Shown one piece after another: positions 61,437 to 64,000 of a stretch of DNA of 64,000 bases. The position numbers and the translations under genes are program-made. This stretch comes from Granulicella sp. WH15. GTDB lineage: Bacteria > Acidobacteriota > Terriglobia > Terriglobales > Acidobacteriaceae. The stretch lies in NCBI RefSeq assembly GCF_009914315.1, contig NZ_CP042596.1:3534001-3598000 (forward strand), given 5' to 3'. Under the pieces are notes generated by a model, which made no database searches, had not been told where the DNA came from, and saw nothing but the letters and a program-made list of their open reading frames with translations. Position 1 is the stretch's first letter, and every line of letters starts with the position of its first letter.

Positions 61437-61922
61437 ATGGCCCTCACCTCACAGAACCCCACCCGCACGCTCCCCGGCGGCCGCACCCGCGCCCACCTGC
61501 TGGAGCGCGGCCCCAACGGCCTTCCTCTCTGCCGCTGGTGCAACCTCGAAATCCTCTCCAAGCGCCGCCGCACCTTCTGCTCCGACTACTGCGTCCACCA
61601 GTGGCGTCTGCGCACCGACCCCGGCTATCTCCGCGATCAGGTCTTCGCCCGCGACCGCGGCCTCTGTGCCATCTGCAAGGCCGACACCATCGCCATTTAC
61701 GCGGCGCTCAAGCGTGCCCGAGGAGCCGCTCGCATCGCAGGCCTTTCACTCTACGGCATGAAGTCCATCACCTCGCGCCGCTCGCTCTGGGACGCCGACC
61801 ACATCCTGCCCGTGGCCGAGGGCGGCGGCCAGTGCGATCTCGACAACCTGCGCACGCTCTGCCTTCCCTGCCATCGCGAAGCCACCGCCCAGCTTCGCCT
61901 ACGCCTGCGCCGCCAGGCCTGA
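61437..61922 (+). CDS. HNH endonuclease-like protein
   Basis: A 161-residue protein. Zinc-binding pairs CRWC and CSDYC (about 33-36 and 50-54) precede VFARDRGLCAIC and the HNH core DADHILPVAEGGGQCDLDNLRTLCLPCHREAT, in which DH, N and the H of CHRE are the nuclease residues. The ATG at 61437 follows AAAGAGGAAA; an upstream start at 61278 translates the repeat. The gene has no partner and no mobile context besides the repeat. DNA cleavage is expected but the target is unknown. Confidence 0.82.
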   Translation: MALTSQNPTRTLPGGRTRAHLLERGPNGLPLCRWCNLEILSKRRRTFCSDYCVHQWRLRTDPGYLRDQVFARDRGLCAICKADTIAIYAALKRARGAARIAGLSLYGMKSITSRRSLWDADHILPVAEGGGQCDLDNLRTLCLPCHREATAQLRLRLRRQA

Positions 61923-62091
61923 ACACCCTCTACCCCCAAACGCGCATCCAACTACACAGATGTCGGTTGGAGATGTTGAGTGGGCTACGGCCTGCTCCAT
62001 CTGTTCCCCCCGTCTGTTCGATGAGGCCTTGCTAGGTGACAGACGCGTCGCTGGGTGGCCGATCCATACCGTTCGACGAGAGGTTTAAAAT

Positions 62092-62256
62092 ATGCCCGCA
62101 CTTAAAGAGTTCATTCCCAGGTTGGGACCGCAACCCGAATCCATCTGCTCCACCTGTTGCCAGGTAGTTCGTCCCACGCCTGCTGGCCCCACTCTGGCTC
62201 AGGCTCAGGCCCAGCATCGCTGCGGCGAGTTCTCTTTAAACACAACTGTCCGTTAG
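62092..62256 (+). CDS. 54-residue Cys/His-rich protein
   Basis: A 54-residue frame: MPALKEFIPRLGPQPESICS then TCCQVVRPTPAGPTLAQAQ, AQHRCGEF. C19, C22 and C23 and the later H42-x-C44 give a CxxC-x19-HxC pattern that could bind zinc. GAGAGG lies 8 bp before the ATG. I do not recognise a named family, and length is short, so this remains a likely but unproven gene. It lies alone in a 600-bp gap; the rest of the gap upstream (61923-62091) shows nothing clear. Confidence 0.55.
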   Translation: MPALKEFIPRLGPQPESICSTCCQVVRPTPAGPTLAQAQAQHRCGEFSLNTTVR

Positions 62257-62308
62257 TGGCCTGAATAAGCAGGATTGCCCGCGCTGTTGAGGATCTAGGA
62301 CAAGAAAA

Positions 62309-62399
62309 GAACGCATACCTCGGGGCTAAAGCTCGCGCCTGTGGCCGTTTTTGATGGCTGGGCTAAAGCCCGGACCTACCCCCAGGAACAACGGCAACA
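62309..62399 (+). repeat. Module D repeat, 5' part
   Basis: It has CGCATACCTCGGGGCTAAAG, CTGGGCTAAAGCCCGGACC and CCAGGAACAACGGCAACAG, then joins module A directly at 62400, without the CTTCGCTCCTGAATGAC end. Confidence 0.82.
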
Positions 62400-62451
62400 G
62401 CGCCCTCACGCCGGGCGGGCGGCACTTTGTGCGGTTCTCGACGCTGCTCGT
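62400..62451 (-). repeat. Module A arm joined to module D
   Basis: It reads GCGCCCTCACGCCGGGCGG, GCGGCACTTTGTGCGGTTC and TCGACGCTGCTCGT. D precedes it directly and a B fragment follows, giving the order D-A-B. Confidence 0.82.
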
Positions 62452-62507
62452 GGTCCTCCCTCAGAAGATTACTTTCGCCATACAGCCCCCAAGACGCCAC
62501 GAAGTGC
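62452..62507 (-). repeat. Module B right-end fragment
   Basis: It reads CCTCCCTCAGAAGATTACTT, CGCCATACAGCCCCCAAGACG and CCACGAAGTGC, matching the B copy at 19977-20027. The internal stem is missing. It ends 18 bp before the ABC transporter start, so the promoter of that gene must lie in or before the repeats. Confidence 0.78.
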
Positions 62508-62525
62508 GCTAGGCTCCAAACAGCT

Positions 62526-63461
62526 ATGACTGTCGCCATCCAGACCAACCAGATTGCCAAGGGCTACGGCAAGACGCAGGCCCTGCTCCCCCTCACGCTT
62601 ACCGTTCCCGAAGGCGCGGTCTTCGCGCTGGTGGGCCACAACGGAGCAGGTAAAACCACGCTCATCAAGCTGCTGATGAACATGCTGCACCCTACCTCCG
62701 GCTCAGCCACCGTCCTGGGCAAGCCAACCGCCGCCCTCACCGGCGCGGACTTCCAGCGCATCGGCTACGCCAGCGAGAACCAAGAACTGCCCGATTGGAT
62801 GACCGTCGGCCAGTTCCTCAGCTACCTGCGCCCCTTCTATCCCACCTGGGACGACGAGGCTCTGGTCCGGCAGCTCGACCTGCCGCTCGACCGCAAGCTG
62901 AAGAACCTCTCCCGTGGCATGTTGATGAAGGCCGCGCTGGCCAGCATCCTGGCCTTCAGCCCATCGCTCATCCTGCTCGACGAGCCGTTCTCCGGCCTCG
63001 ATCCGCTGGTGCGTGACGAGCTGATCGAAGCATTGCGACCGCGTTCGCTGGCAGCCGCGCCCACCACAGCCCAGCCGACCATCCTCATCTCCTCGCACGA
63101 CCTCGCTGAGGTCGAGTCCTTCGCGACCCACATCGGCTTCCTGCATCAGGGCCAGCTCCTCTTCGCCGAAGAGATGACCTCGCTGATGGCCCGCTTCCGC
63201 GAAGTGACGGTCGCCCTCAACCCGGCCTCCGCCGCCACGTCCATCGCCCCGCCAGAATCCCGGATACCAGAGTCGTGGCTGCTGCTCGAACAGACCTCCA
63301 TCGCCGCGCGCTTCGTCCATATCCACGCCGATGCGGAACCGGTCGCGGCCCAGGTCGAGGAGGTCTTCCCCGGCTCGGCCAGCCTCCAGATCGAACCGAT
63401 GAGCCTGCGCGGCATCTTCCTTGCCCTGGCCAAGAGCGGACGCGCTCCCGCCGCCCTCTAA
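62526..63461 (+). CDS. ABC transporter ATP-binding protein
   Basis: A 311-residue ATPase. Walker A is GHNGAGKTTLIKLL, the signature LSRGMLMKAALA (LSxGM variant), Walker B ILLDEPFSGLDPLV and H-loop ISSHDLAEVE. The N-terminal half is a standard CcmA-type exporter ATPase; residues 225-311 form an extra domain of unknown role. The ATG at 62526 begins MTVAIQ; an earlier start at 62427 translates the repeat. The permease gene follows 27 bp downstream. Confidence 0.93.
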   Translation: MTVAIQTNQIAKGYGKTQALLPLTLTVPEGAVFALVGHNGAGKTTLIKLLMNMLHPTSGSATVLGKPTAALTGADFQRIGYASENQELPDWMTVGQFLSYLRPFYPTWDDEALVRQLDLPLDRKLKNLSRGMLMKAALASILAFSPSLILLDEPFSGLDPLVRDELIEALRPRSLAAAPTTAQPTILISSHDLAEVESFATHIGFLHQGQLLFAEEMTSLMARFREVTVALNPASAATSIAPPESRIPESWLLLEQTSIAARFVHIHADAEPVAAQVEEVFPGSASLQIEPMSLRGIFLALAKSGRAPAAL

Positions 63462-63488
63462 GCCACGCTGTCCCCCCGAAAGGCATCC

Positions 63489-64000
63489 ATGCTCCAGTCC
63501 ATCCACATCTTCCGCAAAGACGCCCGCCATCTGCTGCCCGAGATCGCCGTCACGCTCCTGCTCTTTGTCGCCTTCGCCTGGGCCGCGCCCTCGCACTGGA
63601 CCGGCAGCGTCTACGCCGGTGCTCTGGCCCTGCTGGCCGCGTTGCTGCACGTTCTGCTGCCCATCGCGTGGCTGGTGTTGATCTCCCGTTCCATCCACGA
63701 CGAGCCGCTGGTGGGCGACCGCCAGTTCTGGACCTCGCGCCCCTACCACTGGGCCAGCCTGCTGGGGGCCAAGGCGCTCTTCCTCACCGCCTTCATCTAC
63801 CTGCCCTTCCTGCTGGTGCAGGTCTACCTGCTGCACCACGCCGGGCTGTACCCCACGCTGCTGATTCCGGCGCTGCTCCATAACCTGGTGCTGCTCACCG
63901 CGTTCTTCGTGCTGCCCATCGCGGCTCTGGCCGCCGTCACCGACAGCTTCGTCCGGCTGGCTCTCGCGGTCATCGCCGCCATCGTCTACCTCGTCATCAT
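63489..64000 (+). CDS. ABC transporter permease, N-terminal part
   Basis: The gene runs off the right edge; about 170 residues are visible. It starts MLQSIHIFRKDARHLLPEI and has membrane segments around VTLLLFVAFAWAA, AGALALLAALLHVLLPIAWLVLI, LFLTAFIYLPFLLVQVYLL and LLTAFFVLPIAALAAV. The pattern fits ABC-2-type permeases paired with the ATPase just upstream. The charged start RKDARHL is typical. Substrate unknown. Confidence 0.85.
   Translation, partial: MLQSIHIFRKDARHLLPEIAVTLLLFVAFAWAAPSHWTGSVYAGALALLAALLHVLLPIAWLVLISRSIHDEPLVGDRQFWTSRPYHWASLLGAKALFLTAFIYLPFLLVQVYLLHHAGLYPTLLIPALLHNLVLLTAFFVLPIAALAAVTDSFVRLALAVIAAIVYLVI

Noticed and set aside
62032..62217. 61-codon minus-strand frame in the gap before the ABC genes
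   Set aside because: It lies opposite the 54-residue Cys/His frame, has no good ribosome-binding site and shows no protein pattern.
9437..62507. CRISPR array made by the repeated modules
   Set aside because: Copies are dispersed over 56 kb, differ in length and order, and show no regular spacers; no cas gene is present.

Overview
The window looks like chromosomal DNA of an Acidobacteriota member of the Terriglobia type (Granulicella/Terriglobus/Edaphobacter-like). The reasons are high GC, a VWFA-related protein of the kind abundant in Acidobacteria, a very large carboxypeptidase-like/TonB-type outer-membrane protein, several secreted proteins with CarboxypepD-like domains, and a Gram-negative Kdo/lipid A gene set. 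The genus is inferred from gene content only. No rRNA, tRNA, CRISPR array, prophage or autonomous transposase was seen.

Layout. 1-1.0 kb: the start of the dcw (division/cell wall) cluster, rsmH-mraZ, with MraZ-type operator repeats. 1.1-2.3 kb: a VapBC toxin-antitoxin pair and a DUF2127 protein. 2.4-5.8 kb: an iron module (PiuC-like hydroxylase plus TonB siderophore receptor). 6.2-8.1 kb: a divergent dxs. 8.4-19.9 kb: secreted proteins, a dicarboxylate symporter, a multi-PAS histidine kinase, an enoyl-CoA hydratase, an SSS symporter, a PIG-L-like protein and a purine nucleoside permease. 20-26 kb: ychF, queE-queD, a Rad3/DinG helicase, a GGDEF protein. 26-31.8 kb: a retropepsin-like lipoprotein, der, and an operon of secreted protein-GNAT-trmFO. 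31.9-35.5 kb: waaA-lpxK and a waaC-like gene. 35.9-41.6 kb: ICMT-like, DUF3108, DUF2007, queC, a TPR protein, moeA and moaC. 41.8-45.6 kb: egtB-egtD, a Dabb protein and a VIT transporter. 45.7-52.2 kb: an operon of DUF5666, a giant OMP and a VWFA protein. 52.2-58.0 kb: a 49-residue DUF5522 gene, lhr and a second GGDEF protein. 58.2-64 kb: kdsC, a small YXWGXW-type protein, an S10 peptidase, an HNH protein, a 54-residue Cys-rich gene and the start of an ABC exporter.

Connections. WaaA, LpxK, the heptosyltransferase and KdsC all act in lipid A/inner-core LPS synthesis. QueD, QueE and QueC act in queuosine synthesis but lie at two loci. MoeA and MoaC serve molybdenum cofactor. EgtB and EgtD serve ergothioneine. 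The PiuC/TonB receptor pair and the VIT protein point to iron handling.

The most unusual feature is in the intergenic DNA. Four repeat modules (called A, B, C and D here) recur at about twelve sites between genes in a limited set of orders (A-D-A, B-C, C-D, D-A-B). A occurs twice as a complete about 50-bp inverted repeat around D, like a non-autonomous (MITE-like) element, with paired changes in the two arms. B is a palindromic element that starts within 0-8 bp of a stop codon in three cases. A and B share a core ending in the hairpin GCAC-GAA-GTGC. A second DNA-level signal is the 9-mer GTTACAAAT, found five times on one strand and in different reading frames of GC-rich genes.
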